From Duganella sp. BJB480 (GTDB lineage: Bacteria > Pseudomonadota > Gammaproteobacteria > Burkholderiales > Burkholderiaceae_D): DNA of 64,000 nucleotides. This document shows positions 27,231 through 36,774 of the stretch, piece after piece (position 1 is the first letter of the stretch; the number at the start of each line of letters is the position of its first letter). Made by a program: the position numbers and the translations under genes. The notes under the pieces are model-generated. The model saw only the letters and a program-made list of their open reading frames with translations. It did no database searches and was not told the DNA's origin. Location of the stretch: positions 372,001-436,000 of the forward strand of contig QVIN01000003.1 in NCBI GenBank assembly GCA_003416985.1, in the 5' to 3' direction.

Positions 27231-27932
27231 ATGCCGCCCATGAACGCTAAACACACTTCCATCGATACCAGCCAGCCAGCCGACGACGGCCGCAAGCCAC
27301 GTTCGGACGGCGAGCAATCGCGCGAGCGGTTGCTGCTGGCGGCCATGCGCCTGTTCGCCGCGCAGGGCTTTTCCAAGACGTCGACGCGCGAGATCGCGCA
27401 GGCGGCCAATGCCAACGTCGCCGCGATCAGCTACTACTTCGGCGACAAGGCGGGGCTGTACCAGGCCTGCTTCAGCTTCATGTGCCAACCGGAGCCGGAC
27501 AATATCGCGCAGTTCGCGCAGCCGCACTTCACACTGCGGCAAACGCTGGAGGGCTACTACCGGCAGATGCTGGCGCCGCTGACGGCGGGCGGCGACGCGC
27601 AGCTGATGCTGCGTTTGTTTTACCGCGAGATGCTGGAGCCGACCGGCCTGTGGCAGCAGGAGATCGACAACAACATCAAGCCGGAACACCTGGCGCTGGT
27701 GGAGGCGTTGTGCCGTCACCTGGGCGTGGCGCAGCCGACCGACGATGTGCACCGGCTGGCCTATGCGCTGGTCGGCATGGCCGTGCAGATGATGGTCGGA
27801 CGCGACATCATCGCCTCGATCACGCCGCACCTGCTGGACGGACCGGAAGCGATAGAAACGTGGGCGAAGTACCTGGTCGGCTTTGCCGAGGCCCTGGTGC
27901 TCGCCGAAAAATCCAAACTTCAACAAGGATGA
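27231..27932 (+). CDS. TetR-family regulator (CecR/DUF1956-like)
   Basis: This 233-residue TetR repressor has an N-terminal helix-turn-helix (RLFAAQGFSKTSTREIAQAANANVAAISYYFGDKAGLYQA). Its C-terminal half resembles the DUF1956 ligand-binding domain of CecR/YbiH-type regulators of drug efflux. The start is ATG 27231 or 27240; neither has a clear Shine-Dalgarno sequence. It overlaps the next gene by ATGA and is the first gene of a four-gene efflux operon, so the repressor is made together with the pump it controls. A long inverted repeat sits immediately upstream. Inducer is unknown. Confidence 0.85.
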   Translation: MPPMNAKHTSIDTSQPADDGRKPRSDGEQSRERLLLAAMRLFAAQGFSKTSTREIAQAANANVAAISYYFGDKAGLYQACFSFMCQPEPDNIAQFAQPHFTLRQTLEGYYRQMLAPLTAGGDAQLMLRLFYREMLEPTGLWQQEIDNNIKPEHLALVEALCRHLGVAQPTDDVHRLAYALVGMAVQMMVGRDIIASITPHLLDGPEAIETWAKYLVGFAEALVLAEKSKLQQG

Positions 27933-27934
27933 GC

Positions 27935-29365
27935 ATGAAGATATTCCTACGGGTGGCGGCGCTGGCCGTCGCCGCGTCGCTGAGCGCCTGCGCCACGCAG
28001 GCTCCCGCGCCGCACGTGGCCGCGCAAGCGCCGCAGCAATGGCAGGCGCCGTTGCCGCACAACGGCAGCCAGGCCGACCTGGCCACGTGGTGGAGCCGCC
28101 AGGCCGACGCGCTGCTGGTGCAGCTGATCGAATCGGCGCAGGCGGTCAGTCCGACCGTCGCCACGGCCGGCTCGCGCATCGCGCAATCGCGCGCCGAGCG
28201 CGTGGCCGCCGGCGCCGCGCTGGCGCCGTCGCTGGACGCGACGGCCAGCGTCAACCGCTCCAACCAGCAATCGTCGCTGCCGATGGGGACCACCTCGCAG
28301 GCGGCCTTGCAGGCGTCGTGGGAGATCGATCTGTTCGGCGGCAACCGCGCCGCGCGCGACGCGGCCCAGGCACGCCTGGACAGCGCCCACGCCGGCTGGC
28401 ACGACGCCCGCGTCTCGGTGGCGGCCGAAGTGGCCAACCAATACTACGGCCTGCGCGCCTGCGAGCAGTTGCTGGCGGTGGCAAAGCAGGACGCCGCATC
28501 GCGCGCCGACACCGCGCGCCTGACGGAGCTGAGCGCCAAGGCGGGCTTCCAGTCGCCGGCCAATCTGGCGCTGGCGCGGGCCAGCGCGGCCGACGGCAAC
28601 AACCGCTACATCACGCAACGCGCCGCCTGCGACGTCAACGTCAAGGCGCTGGTGGCGTTGACCGCCGTCGCCGAACCTGAGCTGCGCCGCAAGCTGGCCG
28701 ATGGCGCAGCGGCGGCCGCCGGCGCCGCAGCCAACGCGCCGTCCATCGCCATCGCCGAACTGCCGGCGCAAACGCTGAGCCAGCGGCCCGACGTCTTCAC
28801 CGCCGAACGCGAAGTGACCGCCGCCAGCGCCGATGTCGGCGGCGCGCAGGCGCAGCGCTATCCACGCCTGGCCTTGTCCGGCTCCATCGGCTACGGCAAC
28901 TTCCGCGCCGGCGGCGTGAACACCGGCACCGACACCTGGACCATCGGCCCGGTCTCGATGTCGCTGCCGATCTTCGACGCCGGCAAGCGCCGCGCCAACG
29001 TCGACGCGGCCAGCGCGCGCTACGACGCCGCCGTCTCCAGCTACCGCGCCGCCGTGCGCCAGGCCGTGAGCGAAGTGGAACAAGCGCTGGTCAACCTGGA
29101 CGCCACCGGCGCGCGCGCCACCGACGCGCAGGCCGCGCTGGACGGCTACCGCGTCAACTACACCGCCGTGGAAGACCGCTACAAGAACGGGCTGGCCAGC
29201 CTGTTCGAACTGGAAGACGCGCGCCGCACCCGCCTGGCCGCCGAACAAACCGTCATCAACCTGCAGCGCGAACGCAGCGCCGCCTGGGTCGCGCTGTACC
29301 GCGCGGTCGGCGGCGGCTGGACCGCCCCGACCGATGGCGCTCCCGCCGTCGCCAGCGCCAACTAA
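27935..29365 (+). CDS. RND efflux outer-membrane factor, lipoprotein (NodT/OprM type)
   Basis: This is a 476-residue outer-membrane channel of a tripartite efflux system. The lipoprotein signal ends LSAC. Two repeated outer-membrane-efflux domains follow, with landmarks WEIDLFGGNRAARDAAQARL, LSQRPDVFTAEREVTAASADVG and PIFDAGKRRANVDAA. ATG 27935 is preferred because AAGGA lies five bases upstream; ATG 27929 overlaps the TetR stop. It is placed unusually as the first transport gene, before the adaptor and pump. Confidence 0.88.
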   Translation: MKIFLRVAALAVAASLSACATQAPAPHVAAQAPQQWQAPLPHNGSQADLATWWSRQADALLVQLIESAQAVSPTVATAGSRIAQSRAERVAAGAALAPSLDATASVNRSNQQSSLPMGTTSQAALQASWEIDLFGGNRAARDAAQARLDSAHAGWHDARVSVAAEVANQYYGLRACEQLLAVAKQDAASRADTARLTELSAKAGFQSPANLALARASAADGNNRYITQRAACDVNVKALVALTAVAEPELRRKLADGAAAAAGAAANAPSIAIAELPAQTLSQRPDVFTAEREVTAASADVGGAQAQRYPRLALSGSIGYGNFRAGGVNTGTDTWTIGPVSMSLPIFDAGKRRANVDAASARYDAAVSSYRAAVRQAVSEVEQALVNLDATGARATDAQAALDGYRVNYTAVEDRYKNGLASLFELEDARRTRLAAEQTVINLQRERSAAWVALYRAVGGGWTAPTDGAPAVASAN

Positions 29366-29377
29366 CTTGTGCCCATC

Positions 29378-30541
29378 ATGAAAAAAATGAAAACCAATCT
29401 GAAGCCCGTCGCCTACGCACTGCTGGCGGTATTCGTCATCGGCGGCGCCGGCATGGCGTTCTACCCGTCCGCCACGCAGGCCGCCGACGACAAGAAGGCG
29501 GAAACGGCCAAGCCGGCGCTGACCGTCACCACCACCAAGCCGTCGGCCGCGCGCCTGCCGATCAAGCTGGCCGCCAACGGCAACGTCGCCGCCTGGCAGG
29601 AGGCGAGCGTCAGCAGCGAATCGAACGGCTTGCGCCTGACCGAAGTGCGCGTCAACGTCGGCGACGTGGTCAAGGCCGGCGACGTGCTGGCCGTGTTCTC
29701 GGCCGATACCGTCAACGCCGACCTGGCGCAGGCCAAGGCCGCCGTGCAGGAGGCCGAAGCCAACGCCGCCGACGCCGTCGCCAACGCGGCGCGCGCGCGC
29801 ACGCTGCAAAACACCGGCGCCCTGAGCGCGCAGCAGATCAGCCAATACACCACCGCCGAGCAAACCGCCAACGCGCGCATCGCCTCGGCCAAGGCGGCGC
29901 TGGCCAGCCAGCAGCTGCGTCTCAAGTACACCAAGGTGGTGGCGCCGGACAGCGGCATCATCTCCGCCCGCACCAACAACGCCACCGTGGGCGCGGTCTC
30001 CGGCCCCGGCACGGAACTGTTCCGCATGATCCGCCAGGGCCGCCTGGAATGGCGCGCCGAAGTGGTGGCCGCCGACCTGCGCAACCTGAAGACCGGCACC
30101 GGCGCCGTCGTCAAGGCGGCCAACGGCAGCGAGGTGACCGGCAAGGTACGCATGATCGCGCCGACCGTCGACGCGCAGACCCGCTCCGCGCTGGTCTACG
30201 TCGACCTGCCGGCCAGCGCCGGCGCCAAGGACGCACCGTTCAAGGCCGGCATGTTCGCCAGCGGCCAGTTCGAACTGGGCACGTCGGACGCGATGACGGT
30301 GCCGCAGCAATCCATCGTGGTGCGCGACGGCTTCAGCTTCGTGTTCCGCCTCAACGCCGACCAGCATGTCAGCCAGATCAAGGTGCAGCCGGGCCGCCGC
30401 CTGGGCGACCGCATCGAGGTGCTGGGCGGCCTGACCGCCGACACGCGGGTGGTGGTGCGCGGCGCCGGCTTCCTCAACGACGGCGACCTGGTACGCAACG
30501 TCGCCGAGACCGCGCCGGCCGCCAAGCTGGCCGCGAAGTAA
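29378..30541 (+). CDS. RND efflux periplasmic adaptor (membrane fusion protein)
   Basis: This 387-residue adaptor of the HlyD/AcrA type bridges the inner-membrane pump and the outer-membrane channel. An N-terminal signal anchor (VAYALLAVFVIGGAG) is followed by a barrel-sandwich hybrid split around an alpha hairpin (about 95-175), with LRLTEVRVNVGDVVKAGDVLA and the conserved KYTKVVAPDSGIISAR. A beta-barrel and membrane-proximal domain complete it. The start is ATG 29378; GTG 29369 in frame is possible, and neither has a strong ribosome-binding site, so coupling with the upstream gene is likely. Confidence 0.88.
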   Translation: MKKMKTNLKPVAYALLAVFVIGGAGMAFYPSATQAADDKKAETAKPALTVTTTKPSAARLPIKLAANGNVAAWQEASVSSESNGLRLTEVRVNVGDVVKAGDVLAVFSADTVNADLAQAKAAVQEAEANAADAVANAARARTLQNTGALSAQQISQYTTAEQTANARIASAKAALASQQLRLKYTKVVAPDSGIISARTNNATVGAVSGPGTELFRMIRQGRLEWRAEVVAADLRNLKTGTGAVVKAANGSEVTGKVRMIAPTVDAQTRSALVYVDLPASAGAKDAPFKAGMFASGQFELGTSDAMTVPQQSIVVRDGFSFVFRLNADQHVSQIKVQPGRRLGDRIEVLGGLTADTRVVVRGAGFLNDGDLVRNVAETAPAAKLAAK

Positions 30542-30550
30542 GGACGCGCC

Positions 30551-33500
30551 ATGAACTTCTCCTCCCTATCGATCAAGAACCCGATCCCGGCGATCATGCT
30601 GTTCGCGCTGTTGACGCTGGCCGGGCTGTTGGCCTTCAAGGCCAATCCTGTGCAGGACTTCCCGGACATCGAACTGCCCATCGTCACCGTCACCGCCACG
30701 CTGGACGGCAGCGCGCCGGCCCAACTGGAAACCGAAGTGGCGCGCAAGATCGAGGATTCGGTCGCCACGCTGCAAGGCATCAAGAACATCTACACCACGG
30801 TGCTGGACGGCGTGTCCACCACCACCGTCGAATTCATTCTTGAGAAGCCGATCTCCGACGCCGTCAACGAGGTGCGCGACGCGGTGGCCCGCGTCAAGGC
30901 CGACATGCCGGCCGAGCTGCGCGACCCGACCGTGACCAAGGCCTCCACCGCCGGCCGCGTGATCATGACCTTCACCGCCGCAGCGGCCAAGACGCCCGGC
31001 GAGCAGATGGACAACCAGGAACTGAGCTGGTTCGTCGACAACGCCGTCTCCAAGCGCCTGCTGGCGGTGCCCGGCGTGGGCGCGGTCAAGCGCGTGGGCG
31101 GCGTGAAGCGCGAGATCCGCGTGGAACTGGACGACGCCCGCATGGCCGCGCTGCGCGTGTCGGCGCTGGACGTGTCGCGCCAACTGCGCCTGGTGCAGAA
31201 GGAAGCGCCGGGTGGACGCGGTGACGTCAGCGGCGCCGAGCAATCGGTCCGCACCATCGCCACCGTGCAGAGCGCGGCCTCGCTGGCCGCCATCGAACTG
31301 CCGCTGACCGACGGCCGCCGCGTGCGCCTCGACCAGGTGGCTACCGTGACCGACACCGTCTCCGAGCCGCGCGCCATCGCGCTGCAGGACGGCGTGCCGG
31401 TGATCGGCTTTGAAATCTTCCGCACCAAGGGCGCCAGCGAACTGGCGGTCGCCAAAGGCGCGCGCGCCGCCGTCGCCGAACTGGCCCGCGCCAATCCGCG
31501 CGTGGAACTGAAGCCGGTGATCGACAACGCCTTCCCCGTCGAGGAAAACTTCAACGGCTCGATGGAGCTGCTGTATGAAGGCGCGCTGCTGGCGGTGCTG
31601 GTGGTGTGGTGGTTCCTGCGCGACTGGCGCGCCACGCTGGTGGCCGCCGCCGCGCTGCCGCTGTCGGTGATGCCGGCCTTCCTCGGCCTGTACCTGTTCG
31701 GCTACACGCTCAACACCGTCACGCTGCTGTCGATGGCGCTGGTGGTGGGCGTGCTGGTGGACGACGCCATCGTTGAAATCGAAAACATCGCGCGCCACCT
31801 GCGCATGGGTAAAACCCCGATGGAGGCGGCGATGGAAGCGGCCGACGAAATCGGCATGGCGGTCATCGCCACCACCTTCGCGCTGGTCGCCGTGTTCCTG
31901 CCGACCGCCTTCATGGGCGGCGTGCCTGGCCTGTTCTTCAAGCAGTTCGGCTGGACCGCCGTGGTGGCGGTGCTGGCATCGCTGGTGGTGGCCCGTTTGC
32001 TCACGCCGATGATGGCGGCCTACATCCTCAAGCCTGTCGTCCACGCCGAGGAAAAAGACGGCTGGCTGATGACGCGCTACATCCGCGTGATGCGCTGGTG
32101 CCTGTCGCACCGGCTGGTGACGGCCATCGCCTCGGCGGCCTTCTTCATCGGCTCGATCATGCTGGTCGGCCTGCTGCCGACCGGCTTCGTGCCGGCCGCC
32201 GACCGCTCGCAGACCCAGATCAACCTGGAACTGCCGCCCGGCTCCACGCTGGCCGAAACCCGCGTGATCGCCGAGCGCGCCCGCAAGGCCGCGATGGAAG
32301 TCAAAGGCATCAAGGCCGTGTTCAGCTCCATCGGCGGCGGCTCCAGCGGCGACGCCTTCGCTCCCGGCGCGGCGGCCGAGGCGCGCGCCGCCGTGCTGAC
32401 GCTGACCACCGTGCACCGCAACGACCGCAAGGAATCGATGGCGGACCTGGAAGGCGAGATCCGCCAGAAGCTCGGCGCCATCCCCGGCGCGCGCTTCAAG
32501 GTCGGCCCGCCGGACAACGGCGTCAAGATGCAGCTGGTGCTGCGCAGCGAAGACCCGGTGGCATTGAAGGAAACCGCGCAGAAGGTGGAGCGCGAAATGC
32601 GTACGCTCAAAGGCGTGGGCAACGTGCGCTCCAGCGCCTCGCTGGTGCGGCCCGAGATCATCGTCACGCCGGACTTCGCCAAGGCCGCCGACCTGGGCGT
32701 GACCGCCGCGTCGATCGGCCAGACCGTGCGCGTGGCCACCGCCGGCGACTACGACACCGACCTGACCAAGATGAACCTGCCGGAACGCCAGGTGCCGATC
32801 CGCGTCAAGCTGCCGGACGCCGTGCGCGCCGACCTGGAAGCCATCGGCCGCCTCACGGTGCCGGGCAAGAACGGCCCGGTGCTGCTGGCCACCGTCGCCA
32901 CCATCACGATGGAAAGCGGCCCGGCGCAGATCAATCGCCTCAACCGCAGCCGCAACGTGACGCTGGAAGTGGAGCTGGGCAAACGCTCGCTGGGCGAAGT
33001 GAACACCGAGGCGCGCGCGCTGCCGACCATGATGAACCTGCCGCCGTCGGTGCGGATCGCGGAACTGGGCGACACCCAGGAGATGGCGTCGCTGTTCGCC
33101 AGCTTCGGCATCGCCATGCTGATCGGCGTGGTCTGCATCTACTGCGTGCTGGTCTTATTGTTCAAGGACTTCATGCAGCCGGTGACGATTTTGTTCGCGC
33201 TGCCGCTGTCGATCGGCGGCGCCTTCGTGGCGCTGCTGGTCACCGGCCGCGCGCTGTCGATGCCGTCGATGATCGGCCTGATTATGCTGATGGGGATCGT
33301 TACAAAAAACTCAATCTTGTTGGTTGATTATGCTATTCTGGCGCGTCAGGAAGGCATGAGCCGTTTCGAAGCTTTGGTCGACGCCTGCCACAAGCGCAGC
33401 CGCCCGATCCTGATGACCACCATCGCGATGGGCGCCGGCATGATGCCGCTGGCGCTGGGCTGGGGCGCCGATCCGAGCTTCCGTTCGCCGATGGCGATCA

Positions 33501-33685
33501 CGGTGATCGGCGGGTTGATCACATCGACGTTACTGAGCCTGCTGGTGATACCGGCCGTGTTCACCTACATCGACGATCTCGAACACCTGCTCAAACGCCT
33601 GATGGGCAAGCTGCGCCGCGAGCCGGCGCCGGCTCCCGACGAAACCGTGCAACCGCTGCGCAAAGTCGCCGGCGGTGGCCACTAA
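30551..33685 (+). CDS. RND multidrug efflux pump (HAE-1 type)
   Basis: This is a 1044-residue inner-membrane proton-driven efflux pump of the AcrB/MexB superfamily with twelve transmembrane helices and two large periplasmic loops. The N-terminus SSLSIKNPIPAIMLFALL and the helix 4 motif VGVLVDDAIVEIEN (the two proton-relay aspartates) are intact. So is the helix 10 motif VTKNSILLVDYAI with its lysine. AAGGA precedes the ATG. It is the last member of the TetR-OMF-adaptor-pump operon. Drug range is unknown. A short run of AT-rich codons covers the helix 10 motif (33297-33345), unlike the rest of the gene. Confidence 0.92.
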   Translation: MNFSSLSIKNPIPAIMLFALLTLAGLLAFKANPVQDFPDIELPIVTVTATLDGSAPAQLETEVARKIEDSVATLQGIKNIYTTVLDGVSTTTVEFILEKPISDAVNEVRDAVARVKADMPAELRDPTVTKASTAGRVIMTFTAAAAKTPGEQMDNQELSWFVDNAVSKRLLAVPGVGAVKRVGGVKREIRVELDDARMAALRVSALDVSRQLRLVQKEAPGGRGDVSGAEQSVRTIATVQSAASLAAIELPLTDGRRVRLDQVATVTDTVSEPRAIALQDGVPVIGFEIFRTKGASELAVAKGARAAVAELARANPRVELKPVIDNAFPVEENFNGSMELLYEGALLAVLVVWWFLRDWRATLVAAAALPLSVMPAFLGLYLFGYTLNTVTLLSMALVVGVLVDDAIVEIENIARHLRMGKTPMEAAMEAADEIGMAVIATTFALVAVFLPTAFMGGVPGLFFKQFGWTAVVAVLASLVVARLLTPMMAAYILKPVVHAEEKDGWLMTRYIRVMRWCLSHRLVTAIASAAFFIGSIMLVGLLPTGFVPAADRSQTQINLELPPGSTLAETRVIAERARKAAMEVKGIKAVFSSIGGGSSGDAFAPGAAAEARAAVLTLTTVHRNDRKESMADLEGEIRQKLGAIPGARFKVGPPDNGVKMQLVLRSEDPVALKETAQKVEREMRTLKGVGNVRSSASLVRPEIIVTPDFAKAADLGVTAASIGQTVRVATAGDYDTDLTKMNLPERQVPIRVKLPDAVRADLEAIGRLTVPGKNGPVLLATVATITMESGPAQINRLNRSRNVTLEVELGKRSLGEVNTEARALPTMMNLPPSVRIAELGDTQEMASLFASFGIAMLIGVVCIYCVLVLLFKDFMQPVTILFALPLSIGGAFVALLVTGRALSMPSMIGLIMLMGIVTKNSILLVDYAILARQEGMSRFEALVDACHKRSRPILMTTIAMGAGMMPLALGWGADPSFRSPMAITVIGGLITSTLLSLLVIPAVFTYIDDLEHLLKRLMGKLRREPAPAPDETVQPLRKVAGGGH

Positions 33686-33700
33686 CACGAGGAGATCATC

Positions 33701-34159
33701 ATGGAATATGAAGTCAAGGATTTGCCGGCGGTGCGTGTAGCCTACCTGCGCTACAAAGGCCCGTTCGGCGCGCCGATCGGCGAGTTCTGGAAAGAGGTGT
33801 TCACGCCGTGGCAGAAGGCCTTCGGCCTGGTGAACAAGGTCACCTACGGCGTGGCGCAGGACGATCCGTCCACCACGCCGCCGGACCAGTGCCGCTACGA
33901 CGCCTGCGTGGAAGTGTCGGCCGACTATCCGGTCAAGGAGCCGGCCAAGGAGGCGACCATTCCTGGCGGGCGCTATGCCGTCGCCAAGTTCAAGGGCACG
34001 GGCGACCAGGTCCCGCAGGTATGGGGCGAGTTCTTCGGCCAGTTGCAGGCCGAAGGCAAGGTGGTCGCCGGCGCCTGCTTCGAGCGCTATCCGGCCGACT
34101 ACGCGATGGACCCGGCCACCGGCGTGTTCGAAGCGGAGCTGTGCATCCCGGTGAAATAA
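33701..34159 (+). CDS. GyrI-like small-molecule-binding protein
   Basis: This 152-residue cytosolic protein has the GyrI/SbmC-like effector-binding fold, also found as the ligand domain of AraC and BmrR-type regulators. Landmarks are DLPAVRVAYLRYKGPFG, YGVAQDDPSTTPPDQCRYDACVEV and GGRYAVAKFKGTGDQVPQVW. GAGGAG precedes the ATG. It lies 15 bp downstream of the RND pump gene and may be read through from that operon. Members of this family bind hydrophobic drugs or protect gyrase, which fits an efflux locus. It has no DNA-binding domain. Confidence 0.85.
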   Translation: MEYEVKDLPAVRVAYLRYKGPFGAPIGEFWKEVFTPWQKAFGLVNKVTYGVAQDDPSTTPPDQCRYDACVEVSADYPVKEPAKEATIPGGRYAVAKFKGTGDQVPQVWGEFFGQLQAEGKVVAGACFERYPADYAMDPATGVFEAELCIPVK

Positions 34160-34169
34160 GTCACCGGAC

Positions 34170-35573
34170 TTACGGCGGCGGCGCCCAGCCGCCGCCCATC
34201 GCGCGGTACAAATCCACCGACGCCACCAGCATGCGCGTCTTCAGCTGCAAGCGGCCGACGTCGGCGTTGTACAGCGTGCGCTGGGCATCCAGTTCCTCCA
34301 GATACGAAGCGTAGCCGTTGCGATAGCGGTTGTGCGCGATGCGCAGCGTTTCGGCCGCCGTGGCGCGGCGCGCGTCGTTCTGCACCGCCTGTTCCTTCAG
34401 GCGCGCCAACGCACCCAGGCTGTTGTCGGTTTCGGCGAAGGCGGTTCGCACGGCGTTCTCGTAGGCGTACACCGATTGATCGCGCTGCGCCGCCACGGCG
34501 TCGGTCTGGTGCTGCACGCGGTCGCCCTCGAACACCGGAGCCGCCACCGCGCCGGTCAGGCGCCACAATGCCGTCGGCGCGTTGACGAAATCGTGCCACT
34601 TCAGGTTCTGCACGCCGCCCACCATCGTCAACTTGAACGACGGCAGCAGCTGGTCGCGCGTGGCCGCCAGGTTGGCGTTGGCCGCGACCAGGTTCAATTC
34701 GGCGCGCGCGATGTCCGGCCGGCGGCGCAGCAGTTCGGATGGCAGCCCCGCCGGCACGGGCGGCGCGGCCAGCTGCGCCAACTCCAATCCGCGCGCGACC
34801 GGGCCGGGATTGCCACCGGTGAGTATAGCCAGCGCGTTTTCCTGTTCGAAGATGGAGCGCTTGAGCTGCGGCACCTGCTCGGCGGTGGTCTGGTACTCGG
34901 CCTGCGCCTGCAGCCATTCCAGCCGCGAGCTGTAGCCGACGTCGAACTGGCGCTTGGCCAGGTCGCGCGATTCCTCGCGCAGCTTCAATGTGGCTTCGGT
35001 CAGCGCCAGCTGGGCGTCCAGGCCGCGCAGGTTCAGGTAGCCCGAGGCCACGGTGGCGGCGATCGACAGCGCGGCCGCATCGGCGTTGGCCAGCTCCGAC
35101 TGATAGGTGGCGGTGGCGGCGTCGGTCAGCGCCGCCAGGCGGCCCCACACGTCGACTTCATAACTGGCCTGGAACTCGGCCTGGTAGACGTTGGTGACGT
35201 AGGGGACGCCGTTGTAGGCCAGCTGGCGGGTGCGGGTGGGCGCGGTGTCGACGATGACGTTGGGCTTCTGGCCGGCGGCGGCCACGCCCACCAGCGCGCG
35301 GTACTGCGCCACGCGGGCGCGGGCGATGCGCAGGTCGCCGTTGTGTTCCAGCGCGGCGGCCACCAGCGCGCTCAACGCCGGATCGCCGAACGCTTGCCAC
35401 CATTGGGCTTCGACAGCGGCGCCCTGCCCGGCTTCGGCGGCGGTGCGCCAGGCGGCCGGCATCTGCAAGGACGATGCGGGCGCCGGCGGCGCCTTGGCTG
35501 CGCAGCCGGCCAGCGCCAGCATCACAGCCAGCGCCGCAACGGCCGGACGCACCGTTACGCCCCGCTCCCTCAT
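34170..35573 (-). CDS. Efflux outer-membrane factor, NodT-family lipoprotein
   Basis: This is the 467-residue outer-membrane channel of the second tripartite efflux system. The lipoprotein signal ends ALAGC. The two efflux repeats include YEVDVWGRLAALTDAA, LLRRRPDIARAELNLVAANANL and the late RYRNGYASYLEELDAQRTLYNAD. It is the third gene of the minus-strand operon and overlaps the adaptor stop by ATGA. It is convergent with the GyrI-like gene (10-bp gap). Confidence 0.88.
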   Translation of the reverse strand: MRERGVTVRPAVAALAVMLALAGCAAKAPPAPASSLQMPAAWRTAAEAGQGAAVEAQWWQAFGDPALSALVAAALEHNGDLRIARARVAQYRALVGVAAAGQKPNVIVDTAPTRTRQLAYNGVPYVTNVYQAEFQASYEVDVWGRLAALTDAATATYQSELANADAAALSIAATVASGYLNLRGLDAQLALTEATLKLREESRDLAKRQFDVGYSSRLEWLQAQAEYQTTAEQVPQLKRSIFEQENALAILTGGNPGPVARGLELAQLAAPPVPAGLPSELLRRRPDIARAELNLVAANANLAATRDQLLPSFKLTMVGGVQNLKWHDFVNAPTALWRLTGAVAAPVFEGDRVQHQTDAVAAQRDQSVYAYENAVRTAFAETDNSLGALARLKEQAVQNDARRATAAETLRIAHNRYRNGYASYLEELDAQRTLYNADVGRLQLKTRMLVASVDLYRAMGGGWAPPP

Positions 35574-36769
35574 GGCTTGGCTCCCGCATGCTTGGCCGGC
35601 GCGGCGCCGGCATCATCCAGCACCGCCGACGTATCAATGCTGACCACCACCGACATCCCCGGCGCCAGCCTGCGCGCCTTGGCCTGGCCCGGATCGATGC
35701 GGATGCGTACCGGGATGCGCTGCGCGATCTTCACGTAATTGCCGGTCGCGTTATCGGCCGGCAGCACGCTGAACTCGGAACCGGTGGCCGGCGAAATCCG
35801 CTCCACCTGCCCGGTCAACAGCGCCCCATCCAAGGCATCGACCTTGAAGGTGGCGCTCTGGCCGACCTGCACGCCGTTCATCTGCGTCTCCTTCAGATTG
35901 GCGATCACCCACAACTGGCGCGGCACCAATCCCATCAACTGCGCGCCGGTGTTGACGTAGGCGCCCTTGCGCACCGTGACCTGGCCCAGCTGCCCATCCT
36001 CCGGCGCCGTGATGCGCGTGTTATCCAGGTCCACCTTGGCCGCATTCAGCGCGGCCGTCGCATTGGCCACCGCCGCCTCCAGCGACAGCTTGTTGACCAC
36101 CACCGTCTGCACCTGCTGCTTCGCGATCTCCAGGCTGGCGCGCGCCTGCGACACCGCCGCCGCCGTCTGCGCCTTGGCCGCCTTGGAAGAATCCTGCTCG
36201 CGCACCGACAGCGAACCATCGGCCGCCAGCGAATTCACGCGGCTCAAATCGGCCACCGACTTGGCGGCCTGCGCCTCCGCGTTGGCCAGCGTGGCCTGGT
36301 TCAGCGCCACGCCCGCCTCCGCCGTGCGGCGCGCCTGCTCCCAGTTGGCCAGCGCCGCCTTCTGCGCCGCCAGTTGCGCCTGCGCCTGTTCGTAGCGCTG
36401 CTGGTAGATACGGTCGTCGATCAGCACCAGCAAATCGCCCTGCTTCACCTGCTGGAAATCCTGCACCCGCACGTCCACCACATAGCCGGGCAGCTGGGTG
36501 CCGATCAGCGTGACCTGGCCGCGCACCAGCGCGTTCTCGGTGGAGACGATGGCGCTGCTGAACGGCGGCAGCCGCCACGCATACAGCACGATCAGCACCC
36601 CGACCAGCGCCACGAACGAGAACGCGATCGCCGACAGGATCTGCGCGCGCCGGTCGGGCGCCGGCGCGGTGGGCGCGGCGGCTGCGACGGCGGCCGCCGC
36701 AGCGGCGGCGGCCACCGCCGCGACGCGGGTTTCGGAGGAGGAGGTATTGTCGGGAGTCGTGTTAGCCAT
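35570..36769 (-). CDS. EmrA/HlyD-type periplasmic adaptor
   Basis: This 399-residue adaptor for an MFS-type tripartite pump has an Ala-rich cytoplasmic N-terminus (about 1-45), one transmembrane helix (ILSAIAFSFVALVGVLIVLYAW), a lipoyl-like segment (LIGTQLPGYVVDVRVQDFQQVKQGD), a long coiled-coil hairpin and a second lipoyl half (NTRITAPEDGQLGQV). This is the EmrA arrangement. ATG 36769 is five bases after the MFS stop; a longer open frame to 36868 would overlap the MFS gene and has no start signal. Confidence 0.87.
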   Translation of the reverse strand: MANTTPDNTSSSETRVAAVAAAAAAAAVAAAAPTAPAPDRRAQILSAIAFSFVALVGVLIVLYAWRLPPFSSAIVSTENALVRGQVTLIGTQLPGYVVDVRVQDFQQVKQGDLLVLIDDRIYQQRYEQAQAQLAAQKAALANWEQARRTAEAGVALNQATLANAEAQAAKSVADLSRVNSLAADGSLSVREQDSSKAAKAQTAAAVSQARASLEIAKQQVQTVVVNKLSLEAAVANATAALNAAKVDLDNTRITAPEDGQLGQVTVRKGAYVNTGAQLMGLVPRQLWVIANLKETQMNGVQVGQSATFKVDALDGALLTGQVERISPATGSEFSVLPADNATGNYVKIAQRIPVRIRIDPGQAKARRLAPGMSVVVSIDTSAVLDDAGAAPAKHAGAKP

Positions 36770-36774
36770 GTGGT

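Noticed and set aside
27947..30367. Long minus-strand open frame opposite the efflux OMF and adaptor genes
   Set aside because: Composition is Gly/Ala/Arg/Val-rich with no domain, and it spans two well-supported genes.
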